Shown: one piece after another, positions 17,841 to 29,202 of the stretch | Layout: the number at the start of each line of letters is the position of its first letter | How positions within the stretch are numbered: position 1 is the first letter of the stretch | DNA from: Rugamonas apoptosis | Lineage (GTDB): Bacteria > Pseudomonadota > Gammaproteobacteria > Burkholderiales > Burkholderiaceae_D | DNA length: 64,000 bases | Direction: 5' to 3' | NCBI RefSeq assembly: GCF_014042355.1 | Contig: NZ_JACEZU010000003.1 | Location: forward strand, 496,001 to 560,000 | Program-made: the position numbers and the translations under genes | The notes under the pieces: model-generated | Databases searched by the model: none | What the model saw: only the letters and a program-made list of their open reading frames with translations | What the model was told of the DNA's origin: nothing

Positions 17841-20453
17841 ATGTTCGAATTCCTCTTTAAGCGCGCGGGCGACAAGCCGGACGCCGCCGCCGTGGCCATG
17901 GCCGCCGCCGAGCCGAGCGCCGCCGCCGCCCAGAGCGCCGCCCGCCGCGACGAGCAGACCGAGCGCGCGCGCGCCCTGAACGGCGACGAAGCGGCCGCCG
18001 TCGAACTGATCTTGCACAGCGAATTCGCCGGCGTGCGCCTGGCCGCCGCCGAACACGTGCATTCTCAGCCCCTGCTGGAACAAGTGCTGCACGCCATGCG
18101 CAACACCGACCGCCGCGTCGCCAAGCTGATGCAGGGCCGGCTCGACGCCATCCGCTACCAGCGCGCCGAGCACGAGAAAGCCCAGGCTTGCATCGCCAGC
18201 GCCCAGCGCCTGGCGCAAGACGATAAGCTCACACCCAACCAGGTGGCCGAGTTGGACCGCCAGTGGGCCGTCACCGCCGCCGGCCCCGAGCTGGCCGCCA
18301 CCTTTGACGGCGTGCGGGCCGCCCTGGCCCAGCGCCTGGAAGCCCAGGTCACCTTGCAGCGCGGCGTGATCGACGCGCTGGCCGAACTGCGCCGCTTGCC
18401 GGCCGCCGGGCTGGCGCCGGGCGAGGCGGACGCCGCGCTGGCCCGCTTGACGGCGGCCCAGGCCGGCTTCCTGGCGTCGCCCGAGCAGGCCGCCTTGCCG
18501 CGCCATTTGCTCAGCGATTACAGCGCCGCGCTGGAACAGGCGGGCGCCGCGCTGGCCGAACTGGCGCAGCACCAGGCCGCCGTCGCGGCCCGCCAGCAGG
18601 CGCTGGCCGATTGGCAAGCGGCCGATCCGGCCACCCTGGACGGTGAACAGATCCGCCGCGACTGGCGCGCCTTGCCCGCCGTGCCGGCCGGCGAACTGGC
18701 CACGGCCCTGCAGGCCGGACTGGATGCCGTGCTGGCCCGCCTGCCGACCGCGGCGCCCGCGCCCGCGCCGGCCGCCCAGCCGGCCCGCAAACCTGCCCGG
18801 GACGCCAATCAGGAGGGCAATCTGGCGGCGAACAAGGAGGCGAACAAGGAGGGCGCACCCAAGCCAGTGGGCCAGCAATTCCTCGACACGCTGGCCGCGA
18901 TGGAGGCGGCGCTGGAGCAAGGCTTGCTGCATGCCGCCTCCGAGCACGACAAGTGGCTCAAGGAACACAAAGGCGGGCGTTTGTCGCCGGCCCAGGCCGA
19001 CCGCCTGGCCCATGTGCGCGCCGAACTCAAGCGGCTGGCCAACTGGGCCCGCTGGGGCGGCAATGTGTCGCGCGAGGAACTGGTCAAGGCGGTGGAGGAA
19101 CTGCCGGTGCTGGGTCTGTCCATGAGCGAGCTGGCCAAGAAGGTGGGCAGCATGCGCGAACGGTGGAAGGGCCTGGACGCCGTGTCCGGCCACGCGCCCA
19201 AGAGCCTGTGGGAGCGTTTCGACGCCGCCTGCACGGCCGCCTACGCGCCGGCCGCCGCCCACTTCAAGCACCTGGCCGACGAACGCCACAGCAACGCCGC
19301 CAAGGCCCAGGCCCTGATCGAGGAAACCCAGGCCATGGCGGCCGGGGTGCGCGAGGGCGCCGAATGGAAGAACATCGCCGCCGCCGCGCAGCGCTTGCGC
19401 CAGATGTGGGGCCGGCTGGGTGCCATCGACCGCAAGGACAAGAAAAAGCTCGACACCGCCTTCGACCAGGCGCTGACCCAGTTGCTGGCACCGCTGTCGG
19501 AGCAGCGCCAGGTCGAAATGGGCCGGCGCGAGCACCTGATCGCGGAAGTGGAAAAGCTGCAGCCGTCGGATCGCCACACGCTGGACAACCTGCGCCACCT
19601 GCAGGAACGGTGGCAGGAGCAAGCCAGGGCGCTGCCGCTGGAGCGCAAGGCCGAGCAGGCCCTGTGGCTGCGCTTCCGGGCCGCCTGCGACGCCATCTTC
19701 GCCAAGCGCAAGGAAACGGCGCATGCGGCTGACCACGAACGCAAGGCCCACCTGCACGTGCGCGAGGACTTGTGCGCGGCGCTGGAAACGGCCACCTTCA
19801 GTGGCGAAGACAAGGCGCAACTGGCGGCCATGGCCAAGCTGCTGCGCGACACGGCTGCCGCCTGGCATGGCGCCGGCTCGGTGCCGCGCGCCAGCGAAGC
19901 GAAGATCACCCAGCGCTACCAGGCGGCTGTGGCATCCGTCCAGTCGCAAGCCGACGCCATCCGTCGCCGTGCCGGTGCGGCCCAGGCCAATGCGCTGCGC
20001 GACAAGCTGCGCCTGGTGCAGGCGCTGGAACAGGCCATCGCCGGCGGCGAGGCGCTCGATGCCGCCGAGTGGGAAGGACGCTGGCGCGGCCTGCCGCCGC
20101 TGGCGGCCGAGTACGACAAGACCCTGCACGCCCGTCTGGCGGCTGGTCTGGCGGCGCTGGACGGCCAACGGGCCGCCTATGGGGCCACGCTGGCGAGCAA
20201 CGGCGTCCGCCTGCTGGACGAAGTGCTGCGGCTGGAAATCGTGGCCGGGGTCGACAGCGGCGCCGAGTTCGCGCGCGAACGCCTGAAGATGCAGGTCGAA
20301 GTGCTGCAATCGTCGCTCAAGTCCGGACACAAGCCGCAGACCCAGGCCGACCAGTTCCTGGCCCTGTGCGCCATGCCGGCCCTGGCCGACGCGCGCACGG
20401 CCAGCCGCATCGAAACCCTGTTCCGCCGTATCGGCGCCTCGGAGGCAGCATGA
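17841..20453 (+). CDS. DUF349 domain-containing protein
   Basis: The product is an 870-residue, highly charged, Ala-rich helical protein. It has a HEAT-like N-terminal part (ILHSEFAGVRLAAAEHVHSQ, about 53-72) and several DUF349-like segments with the E-W-x-x-I/L ... W ... G pattern, for example EGAEWKNIAAAAQRLRQMWG near 507-526. A low-complexity Ala/Pro/Asn/Lys linker lies around 305-335. DUF349 proteins are widespread in proteobacteria and their biochemical role is not settled. The gene overlaps moaE by four bases (ATGA). No conventional Shine-Dalgarno sequence is seen; a hairpin sits there instead. Confidence 0.85.
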   Translation: MFEFLFKRAGDKPDAAAVAMAAAEPSAAAAQSAARRDEQTERARALNGDEAAAVELILHSEFAGVRLAAAEHVHSQPLLEQVLHAMRNTDRRVAKLMQGRLDAIRYQRAEHEKAQACIASAQRLAQDDKLTPNQVAELDRQWAVTAAGPELAATFDGVRAALAQRLEAQVTLQRGVIDALAELRRLPAAGLAPGEADAALARLTAAQAGFLASPEQAALPRHLLSDYSAALEQAGAALAELAQHQAAVAARQQALADWQAADPATLDGEQIRRDWRALPAVPAGELATALQAGLDAVLARLPTAAPAPAPAAQPARKPARDANQEGNLAANKEANKEGAPKPVGQQFLDTLAAMEAALEQGLLHAASEHDKWLKEHKGGRLSPAQADRLAHVRAELKRLANWARWGGNVSREELVKAVEELPVLGLSMSELAKKVGSMRERWKGLDAVSGHAPKSLWERFDAACTAAYAPAAAHFKHLADERHSNAAKAQALIEETQAMAAGVREGAEWKNIAAAAQRLRQMWGRLGAIDRKDKKKLDTAFDQALTQLLAPLSEQRQVEMGRREHLIAEVEKLQPSDRHTLDNLRHLQERWQEQARALPLERKAEQALWLRFRAACDAIFAKRKETAHAADHERKAHLHVREDLCAALETATFSGEDKAQLAAMAKLLRDTAAAWHGAGSVPRASEAKITQRYQAAVASVQSQADAIRRRAGAAQANALRDKLRLVQALEQAIAGGEALDAAEWEGRWRGLPPLAAEYDKTLHARLAAGLAALDGQRAAYGATLASNGVRLLDEVLRLEIVAGVDSGAEFARERLKMQVEVLQSSLKSGHKPQTQADQFLALCAMPALADARTASRIETLFRRIGASEAA

Positions 20454-20926
20454 CGGTGGCGGCCTTCCACAGCGAAGTACGGATCCAGGAAGCCGACTTC
20501 GACCTGACGGCCGAAGTGGCGGCCCTGCGCGCCGGCCAGCCCGGCGTGGGCGGGCTGGTGACCTTTGTCGGCACCGTGCGCGACCTGAACGAGGGCGCCA
20601 GCGTGGCCGAAATGGAGCTGGAACACTATCCAGGCATGACGGAGCAGTCGATTTCCACCATCATCGAGCAGGCCCGCCAGCGCTGGCCCATCTTCGGGGC
20701 GCTGGTGATCCACCGGGTGGGGCCGTTGCGGCCGATGGAGCAGATCGTGCTGGTGGCCGTCACCTCGGCGCACCGGGGCGAGTCGTTCGCGGCCTGCGAG
20801 TTCATCATCGATTACCTGAAAACGGAAGCGCCGTTCTGGAAAAAAGAGCAGACCCCGGACGGCGCGCGCTGGGTGGATGCCCGCGTGACGGATGAAACGG
20901 CGCTCGATAAGTGGCGTACTGCATGA
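20450..20926 (+). CDS. moaE: Molybdopterin synthase catalytic subunit MoaE
   Basis: MoaE is the large subunit of molybdopterin synthase. With thiocarboxylated MoaD it turns precursor Z (cPMP) into molybdopterin in the cytoplasm. The 158-residue product shows GLVTFVGTVRDLN (about 35-47), ELEHYPGMTEQ, IHRVGPLRPMEQIVLVAV, HRGESFAACEFIIDYLKTEA and FWKKEQ, which contains the conserved catalytic-region lysines. The start ATG overlaps the DUF349 stop codon. moaD is not next to it in this window, so the partner must be encoded elsewhere, probably upstream of another moa cluster. Confidence 0.96.
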   Translation: MTVAAFHSEVRIQEADFDLTAEVAALRAGQPGVGGLVTFVGTVRDLNEGASVAEMELEHYPGMTEQSISTIIEQARQRWPIFGALVIHRVGPLRPMEQIVLVAVTSAHRGESFAACEFIIDYLKTEAPFWKKEQTPDGARWVDARVTDETALDKWRTA

Positions 20927-20969
20927 GGTTTGACTTGGATCATTGATTGTTTAAATAATTAGGAGTCTC

Positions 20970-21000
20970 CTTGAAAACGGACCGCCAAGCCTTACTTGGC
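20970..21000 (+). promoter_or_regulatory. Candidate heat-shock promoter and inverted repeat before clpB
   Basis: CTTGAAA at 20970-20976 matches the sigma32 -35 consensus. The matching -10 region (near 20990-20998) is a poor fit to CCCCATNT. A perfect 6-base inverted repeat (GCCAAG / CTTGGC, loop of five) occupies 20984-21000. ClpB genes are usually sigma32-controlled, which supports the reading, but the -10 mismatch leaves it uncertain. Confidence 0.4.
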
Positions 21001-21030
21001 AGGTAAGTTAAAAATTCTCTGGAGCACTCC

Positions 21031-23619
<2,589 letters not shown>

Positions 23620-23642
23620 GGAAGCCGCGACGGCTGCTGCCG

Positions 23643-23679
23643 GCCGGGGATGGCGCATGCCATCCCCGGCTTTTCTTTT
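23643..23679 (+). terminator. Rho-independent terminator of clpB
   Basis: A perfect 12-base stem (GCCGGGGATGGC with GCCATCCCCGGC) and a four-base loop are followed by TTTTCTTTT. It lies 24 bases after the clpB stop codon. Confidence 0.93.
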
Positions 23680-24022
23680 CATGCCAATATTCTGTTGCGC
23701 GCCACCCCGGCAGTGCGTTTCCCCGCCTTTAAATTTCTTGCAATCCGTCACATTCGCGTGACATCATATGTGTCACGGTTTGGCTTTCCTTGCGGCGTAT
23801 TTCTTTGGGGGATGATGTCGATGACCTATATGCTCCGGCGCTTGTCTGGCCCGCTGCACCCGCCCGCGCCCGTCTCCATATGCGACGTCCTGTTGCATTG
23901 TTAATCCAGTTTCAGTTTTTCCGTTTCGTTTTCGGCTTCGTTTTCAGCTTTATCTCCAGCGTCGTTACCAGCATTGCCACCGTCACATCAGATGACGTTC
24001 ATAACACCTACTGGGAGTTGAG
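23680..24022. other. Intergenic region between clpB and the chemoreceptor gene
   Basis: No gene is seen here. An interrupted inverted repeat, GTGACA and TGTCAC seven bases apart, lies at 23758-23776 and could be an operator. A pyrimidine-rich stretch with repeated CGTTTTC motifs lies around 23910-23960. GGGAG at about 24010 is the ribosome site of the chemoreceptor gene. No convincing sigma28 promoter was found, although chemoreceptor genes often have one. Confidence 0.5.
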
Positions 24023-26191
24023 ATGTTCGCTAACATGAAAGTGGCCACCCGCCTTGGCCTGGGATTTGGCGCCGTCGTCGTGCTGTTGCTGGTGCTGTCG
24101 GTGGTGAGCGTGATGCGGCTGGGGGCGATGAACGAGGGCATACGAAAAATCACGACCGACCGCTACCCGAAAGTGGTGTTTTCCAATGAAGCGATCAAGC
24201 GCACCATCGACAATGGCCGTTTGCTGCGCAGCATGCTGCTGTCCACCAGTGACGAGGAACGCGAGAAGTTCCGCCGCAGCGTCGAGGCTAACCGGCCCAA
24301 GATCACCGAGGCGCTGTCCAAGATGGAAAAGCTGATCAGCACGGAGAAGGGCCAGACCCTGTTCAAGGACATCACGGAAAAGGCCGGCGTCCTCACGCCC
24401 AAGTATGAGCAGCTGTATGCACTCACCAAGTCGGATCCGAAACGGGCGGCCGAGTTCCTGCGCGGCGAGTTCGCCGACGCCAACAATGCCTACTGGGCGT
24501 CGCTGGAAACGATGGCGAAATTCCAGAGCGAGCTGATGGATCAGGAATCGGCGACGGCCGACACCAATTACCTCGATACGCGCCGGCTGGTGATCGGGCT
24601 GTCGGCCGTGGCCGTGCTGGCGGCGATCGTGATCGCCTGGATGATCACCTTCGACCTGGTGCGCCGCCTCGGTGGCGAGCCCGGCTACGCGGCCGAGTTG
24701 ATGGAAAAGGTGGCCAAGGGCGACCTCAGCGCCGAAGTGAAGACCCGGCCCGGCGACACCAGCAGCATGCTGTTCGCCGTCAAGGAAATGATCGGCAAGC
24801 TGCAGCAGGTGGTCAATGGCCAGCGCGCCGTGGTGGCGGCGGCCAACCGCGGCAATTTCGAGGCGCGGGTGGACTTGAACGGCTTGCAGGGCTTCCAGCG
24901 CGAGATGGGCGAAGGCTTGAACCAGCTGGCCACCACCACCGGCGCCAGCATCGGCGACGTGGTGCGGGTAATGGGCGCCGTCTCCGATGGCGACCTGAGC
25001 AAGACCATCGACCAGCCTTACGAGGGCGCGTTCGGCGAACTCAAGCAGTACGCCAACAACACGGTGGCCAAGCTGGGGCAGGTGGTCGATGGCCAGCGTG
25101 CCGTGGTGTCAGCGGCCAACCGGGGCGATTTCGAGGCGCGGGTGGACTTGAATGGCCTCAAGGGCTTCCAGCGGGAAATGGGGGAGGGCTTGAACCAGCT
25201 GGCCACCACCACCGGCGCCAGCATCGCCGATGTGGTGCGGGTGATGGGCGCCATGTCCGATGGCGACCTGACCAAGACCATCGACAAGCATTACGAGGGC
25301 GCGTTCGGCGAACTGAAGGAATACGCCAACAACACGGTGGCCAAGCTGGCCGAGGTGGTGGCCGAGGTCAACACCAATGCCGAAGCGCTGGCCGCCGCCT
25401 CGGAGGAAGTGAGCGCCACGGCGCAATCGCTGGCCCAGGCCGCCAGCGAGCAGGCCAGCAGCGTCGAGCAGACCTCCGCTTCGGTCGAGGAAATGACGGC
25501 GTCGGTGGCGCAGAACACGGAAAACGCCAAGGTCACCGATGCCATGGCCAGCAAGGCGGCCAGCGAGGCCAGCGAGGGCGGCGAGGCGGTGCGCTCGACC
25601 GTGTCGGCCATGAAGCAGATCGCCACCAAGGTCTTGATCATCGACGATATCGCCTACCAGACCAATCTGCTGGCCCTGAACGCGGCCATCGAAGCGGCCC
25701 GCGCGGGCGAGCACGGCAAGGGCTTCGCCGTGGTGGCGGCCGAAGTGCGCAAACTGGCCGAGCGCAGCCAGGTGGCGGCGCAGGAGATCGCGGAAGTGGC
25801 CAGCGGCAGCGTCAACCTGGCCGAGCGGGCAGGGCAGATGCTGGGCGCCATGGTGCCCAACATCAAGCGCACCTCGGACCTGGTGCAGGAGATCACGGGC
25901 GCCTCGGAGGAACAATCCGTGGGCCTGGGCCAGATCAATTCAGCCATCAGCCAGCTGAGCCAGACCACCCAGCAGAACGCTTCCGGTTCCGAGGAACTGG
26001 CGTCCACGGCCGAGCAGATGAGCAGCCAGGCCGAGGAATTGCAGCAGACCATGGGCTTCTTCACGCTCGGCAACGGCAAGCGGCGGCCTCAGCGCGACTC
26101 GATCAAGATGGTCAAGCCCCGCCAGTTCTCCCCGCACATCATGTCGAGCAATATCGGGGAACCCGACGAAACGGACTTCGTGCGCTATTGA
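24023..26191 (+). CDS. Methyl-accepting chemotaxis protein with duplicated HAMP-type unit
   Basis: This is a transmembrane chemoreceptor that signals to CheA/CheW. The 722-residue product has TM1 near 12-33, a short four-helix-bundle ligand domain (about 34-185), TM2 near 188-210 and a HAMP domain beginning [20 protein letters not shown]. Two nearly identical 91-residue units follow (about residues 262-443), then the signalling domain with the hairpin tip [20 protein letters not shown] and [15 protein letters not shown]. The C-terminus has no NWETF-type pentapeptide. The ligand is unknown. It converges on the AraC-type gene with a 7-base overlap of the ends. Confidence 0.95.
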   Translation: MFANMKVATRLGLGFGAVVVLLLVLSVVSVMRLGAMNEGIRKITTDRYPKVVFSNEAIKRTIDNGRLLRSMLLSTSDEEREKFRRSVEANRPKITEALSKMEKLISTEKGQTLFKDITEKAGVLTPKYEQLYALTKSDPKRAAEFLRGEFADANNAYWASLETMAKFQSELMDQESATADTNYLDTRRLVIGLSAVAVLAAIVIAWMITFDLVRRLGGEPGYAAELMEKVAKGDLSAEVKTRPGDTSSMLFAVKEMIGKLQQVVNGQRAVVAAANRGNFEARVDLNGLQGFQREMGEGLNQLATTTGASIGDVVRVMGAVSDGDLSKTIDQPYEGAFGELKQYANNTVAKLGQVVDGQRAVVSAANRGDFEARVDLNGLKGFQREMGEGLNQLATTTGASIADVVRVMGAMSDGDLTKTIDKHYEGAFGELKEYANNTVAKLAEVVAEVNTNAEALAAASEEVSATAQSLAQAASEQASSVEQTSASVEEMTASVAQNTENAKVTDAMASKAASEASEGGEAVRSTVSAMKQIATKVLIIDDIAYQTNLLALNAAIEAARAGEHGKGFAVVAAEVRKLAERSQVAAQEIAEVASGSVNLAERAGQMLGAMVPNIKRTSDLVQEITGASEEQSVGLGQINSAISQLSQTTQQNASGSEELASTAEQMSSQAEELQQTMGFFTLGNGKRRPQRDSIKMVKPRQFSPHIMSSNIGEPDETDFVRY
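24806..25351 (+). repeat. In-frame tandem duplication (2 x 273 bp) inside the chemoreceptor gene
   Basis: Unit one (24806-25078) and unit two (25079-25351) encode 91-residue copies that each contain [30 protein letters not shown] and DVVRVMGA. They differ at only about a dozen residues (for example AAANRGNF against SAANRGDF). The pattern fits poly-HAMP type linkers in receptors. Confidence 0.9.
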
Positions 26192-26976
26192 AAGTCGAAG
26201 AAGGCCGACGGCGAGCAGCCGAAGGTCTTCTTGAACATGGCGGAAAACGCCGACTGGCTGGTGTAGCCCAGTTCCTGGGCCACCAGCAGCAGCGGGGTGC
26301 CGCGCGCGATCATGGGCGCGGCGTGCGCCAGCCGCACCTGCTGGCGCCACTGGCCGAAACCCATGCCCAACTCGCGCTCGAACAGCCGTGCCAGCGTGCG
26401 TTCCGACGCGCCCACCTGGGCGGCCCAATCCTTCAACGTCAGTTCCGCACCCGGCGCCGCGATCAGGGCCGCGCACAGCGCCTTGAGCCGCTTGTCGTCC
26501 GGCAGCGGAACCCGGATCGGGCGGGTGGCCGAGCGTGCCAGTTCATCGAGGATCAATTCGCCCAGCAGCGCTTGACGCGCCGATTGTTCGTGCTGGTCAT
26601 GCTGTTCCAGCGCCACGATCAGTTCGCGCAGCAGGCTGGACACTTCCAGCACCTGGCACATTGGGCCCGCGAATGGCGCCCGGTCCGCATGCACGAACAG
26701 GGGCCGCAGCTGGGTCGTTTCCAGCACCGTGATGGCATGCTCCACCTCGGGCGGGATCCAGATGGCGCGCAATGGCGGCACGATCCAGCTGCTATTGTTG
26801 GCCGTGACCCGCATCACGCCTTCCAGCGCGTAGGTCACCTGGCCCCACGGATGGGAGTGGGGCAACAGCGCGTCGTCCGCCTGCAAGTCGCGGCCGGACA
26901 TGGTGAGCGGCCGCTCCGGCGTGGGGGCGTTGCGGCGCCAGTTGACATCGGTGTGGGTCGCGATAGAAATGGCCAT
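26185..26976 (-). CDS. AraC-family transcriptional regulator
   Basis: This is a DNA-binding regulator of 263 residues from ATG 26976. The N-terminal half is a cupin-like ligand domain ([19 protein letters not shown] near 31-49, [17 protein letters not shown]). The C-terminal half has two helix-turn-helix motifs ([20 protein letters not shown] and [20 protein letters not shown]). It belongs to the YdeO/NimR-like AraC subgroup that often sits beside a divergently transcribed exporter, as here with the MFS gene at 27094. It probably controls that exporter. The inducer is unknown. A longer open frame begins at 27039, but that extension would lie over the shared promoter region. Confidence 0.88.
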   Translation of the reverse strand: MAISIATHTDVNWRRNAPTPERPLTMSGRDLQADDALLPHSHPWGQVTYALEGVMRVTANNSSWIVPPLRAIWIPPEVEHAITVLETTQLRPLFVHADRAPFAGPMCQVLEVSSLLRELIVALEQHDQHEQSARQALLGELILDELARSATRPIRVPLPDDKRLKALCAALIAAPGAELTLKDWAAQVGASERTLARLFERELGMGFGQWRQQVRLAHAAPMIARGTPLLLVAQELGYTSQSAFSAMFKKTFGCSPSAFFDFQ

Positions 26977-27093
26977 GATGTGTGTTTGGCAGATTTGCGA
27001 TAAATTTTGTCTTACTATCTTAAAACAGTCGCGCGCCAATTGCTTACACTGGCTCAGTTATTTTCTTACTTATTTTGTAACTGGAGCGACAAC

Positions 27094-28356
27094 ATGCGTA
27101 GCACCACCTCTCCCGCCGCCCCGGCGGCCGGTCCCGCGCCGGCCATGGCGGACGGCGCCGAAGCGCTGCGGCGCGACGCCCGCGTGATCGGCCTGGTCGG
27201 CCTGGCGCACGGCACTTCCCACTTCTACCACGTGATCCTGGCCGCGCTGATCCCCTGGCTCAAGCCGGCCTTCCAGCTCAGCTACGCGGAGCTGGGGCTA
27301 CTGATGACGGTGTTCTTCACCGTGTCCGGGGTGGGGCAGGCCATGGCTGGCTTCGTGGTTGACCGGTTCGGCGCGCGCAGCGTGCTGTTCGGCGGCATCA
27401 GCCTGCTGGGCATCTCCGCGCTGCTGCTGTCGGGCGCGCACAGCTATACGATGCTGGTGCTGGGCGCGTTCGTGGCCGGCTGCGGCAACAGCGTGTTCCA
27501 CCCGGCCGACTACACCATCCTCAACCAGCATGTGGCGCGCACCCGGCTGGCGCACGGGTTTTCCGTGCACGCCATCAGCGGCAATATCGGCTGGGCCGTG
27601 TCGCCGCTGTTCCTGACCTTTGTCGCCAGCCACACCGACTGGCGCACCGCGCTGCTGTGCGCGGCCGCCGTGCCGTGCGCCGTGCTGGCGCTGCTGGTCT
27701 GGCAACGTGATGCGCTGCGCTCCAGGCCTTCGGCGGCGCATGCGGGCGGCGCGGCCGAAGGCTCGTTCGCCTTCCTGCGTTTGCGCGTGGTGTGGATGTG
27801 TTTCGCCTTCTTCCTGATTTCCGCCGCCGCGCTGGCCGGCATCCAGTCGTTCGCCGTCACCAGCCTGGTCATGCTGTACGGCATGCCGCTGGCATGGGCC
27901 GCCTCCGGCTACACGGCCTACATGGCGGCGTCGGCGGTGGGCACCTTGTACGGCGGCTTCCTGGGCGCCGGCTCGGTGCGCCATGAGCGTGCCATCATGC
28001 TCGCGTTCGCGCTGGCCGCGCTGATGGCGCTGGTGCTGGCCACGGCCGTCGTGCCGTCCTGGCTGGCGCTGGTGTTGATGGGACTGATCGGCCTGGTGAC
28101 GGGCGTGGCCGGTCCCTCGCGCGACCTGATGATCCGCAGCGCGACGCCGGCCAACGCCACCGGCAGGGTGTTCGGCGTGGTCTACTCGGGCCTGGACAGC
28201 GGCCTGGCGTTGGGACCGCTGCTGTTCGGCGCCTTGATGGATGGCGGCCACCCGGCTGGCGTGTTCGTCGGCATCGGCGTGTTCCAGGCGCTGGTGATCG
28301 TCACGGCGCTGGGTGTGGGCGGCCAGGTTCGCCCACCGCAGCCGCAAACGGCATAG
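27094..28356 (+). CDS. MFS transporter, fosmidomycin-resistance (Fsr)-like
   Basis: The product is a major facilitator with about 12 membrane segments in 420 residues. ATG 27094 is preceded by TGGAG and was chosen over the frame beginning at 27007, which runs through the promoter region. The motifs GLAHGTSHFYHVILAALIPW near the N-terminus and NSVFHPADYTILNQHV near 135-150 are those I associate with the Fsr-like branch of drug exporters. The loop 2-3 motif appears as VDRFGARSVLF. It is divergent from an AraC regulator and probably controlled by it. The substrate is not determined; resistance to a small drug or export of a metabolite are both possible. Confidence 0.87.
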   Translation: MRSTTSPAAPAAGPAPAMADGAEALRRDARVIGLVGLAHGTSHFYHVILAALIPWLKPAFQLSYAELGLLMTVFFTVSGVGQAMAGFVVDRFGARSVLFGGISLLGISALLLSGAHSYTMLVLGAFVAGCGNSVFHPADYTILNQHVARTRLAHGFSVHAISGNIGWAVSPLFLTFVASHTDWRTALLCAAAVPCAVLALLVWQRDALRSRPSAAHAGGAAEGSFAFLRLRVVWMCFAFFLISAAALAGIQSFAVTSLVMLYGMPLAWAASGYTAYMAASAVGTLYGGFLGAGSVRHERAIMLAFALAALMALVLATAVVPSWLALVLMGLIGLVTGVAGPSRDLMIRSATPANATGRVFGVVYSGLDSGLALGPLLFGALMDGGHPAGVFVGIGVFQALVIVTALGVGGQVRPPQPQTA

Positions 28357-28392
28357 AATGGTCGCCATCTTAACTACCCTGTGGAAATGACG

Positions 28393-28887
28393 ATGAGCTT
28401 TGCAACCACCGATCTGTGCGACGACAACGCCGCCATGCTGGAAGATGGCCGCCTGGCCGCGCTGCCGCCTGTGTTCCGCCATTACGGCCAGCATGTGCGT
28501 TTCGCCGGCCGCGCCACCACCCTCAAGGTGTTCGAGGATAACGCGCTGGTGCGCAGCACGCTGGAGACGCCCGGCAACGGCAACGTGCTGGTGATCGACG
28601 GCGGCGCCAGCCTGCGCCGCGCGCTGGTCGGTGGCCAGTTGGGGCTGCTGGCGCAGGACAATGGCTGGGCCGGCATCGTGATCGATGGCTGCATCCGCGA
28701 CACCGATGAAATCAACGCCTGCGCCATCGGCGTGCGCGCGCTGGGCGCCCATCCGCAAAAGAGCAGCAAGCGCGGTGCGGGCGAGCGCGACATCCAGGTC
28801 CAGATCGCCGGCGTGACCGTGCGTCCCGGTGACTGGATTTATGTGGATGCCGATGGTGTGCTCGTAGCGCAACAAAAACTGGCTTAA
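28393..28887 (+). CDS. rraA: Regulator of ribonuclease activity RraA-family protein
   Basis: The product has 164 residues and begins [20 protein letters not shown]. In E. coli RraA binds RNase E and slows RNA decay. Several relatives are instead HMG/CHA aldolases. The core [21 protein letters not shown] (about 75-95) and [14 protein letters not shown] (about 103-116) with its R-x-x-D element are conserved. The aldolase branch uses the same metal-binding G-x-x-R-D pattern, so an enzymatic role cannot be excluded. ATG 28393 was chosen because GGA lies seven bases upstream; GTG 28381 and ATG 28387 are alternatives. A terminator follows. Confidence 0.88.
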   Translation: MSFATTDLCDDNAAMLEDGRLAALPPVFRHYGQHVRFAGRATTLKVFEDNALVRSTLETPGNGNVLVIDGGASLRRALVGGQLGLLAQDNGWAGIVIDGCIRDTDEINACAIGVRALGAHPQKSSKRGAGERDIQVQIAGVTVRPGDWIYVDADGVLVAQQKLA

Positions 28888-28906
28888 ACCGTCTCCTTTT
28901 GTCATT

Positions 28907-28948
28907 CCGCCCGGCCGGCTGCTTCAGTCTGCCGGGCGGTTTGTCTTT
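28907..28948 (+). terminator. Rho-independent terminator of rraA
   Basis: A 9-base perfect stem (CCGCCCGGC / GCCGGGCGG) with a 15-base loop is followed by TTTGTCTTTT. It lies 20 bases after the rraA stop codon. Confidence 0.85.
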
Positions 28949-29202
28949 TGCGTCCCACTTTTTTCATCTGGCGGGAAGTGTGTTTCACATCGCGAAATGC
29001 ACTGTGGATTCGCAGCAACGTCTCCTTTCACGGGAAGAAACTTCGTCCCGTATCCTGAAAAATAAATCGTAAGTATTTGATTTAATGTCGTATTAATTTG
29101 CTTATGTGTCTTATATAAGAGTATTGTTGCGGGGCACAACTGGGGCTATGATGGTTTTAACGGATTTCGTTTTAACGCTAGTACGCAATTGAGGAGAACA
29201 TC
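28949..29202. other. Leader and promoter region of aceA
   Basis: Together with the terminator, 28888-29202 is a gene-free stretch of about 315 bases. It is clearly AT-richer than its surroundings, which fits a regulated promoter. An inverted repeat (ACGGGA / TCCCGT, ten bases apart) lies at 29030-29051 and a palindromic CTTATATAAG lies near 29111-29120. Either may be a regulator site. GAGGAG directly precedes the GTG start of aceA. Confidence 0.5.

Noticed and set aside
17079-20330. A 1083-residue open frame on the minus strand opposite the DUF349 gene
   Set aside because: Composition is typical of antisense frames in GC-rich DNA (Gly/Gln/His/Arg runs) and no domain is visible, while the plus strand has DUF349 segments.
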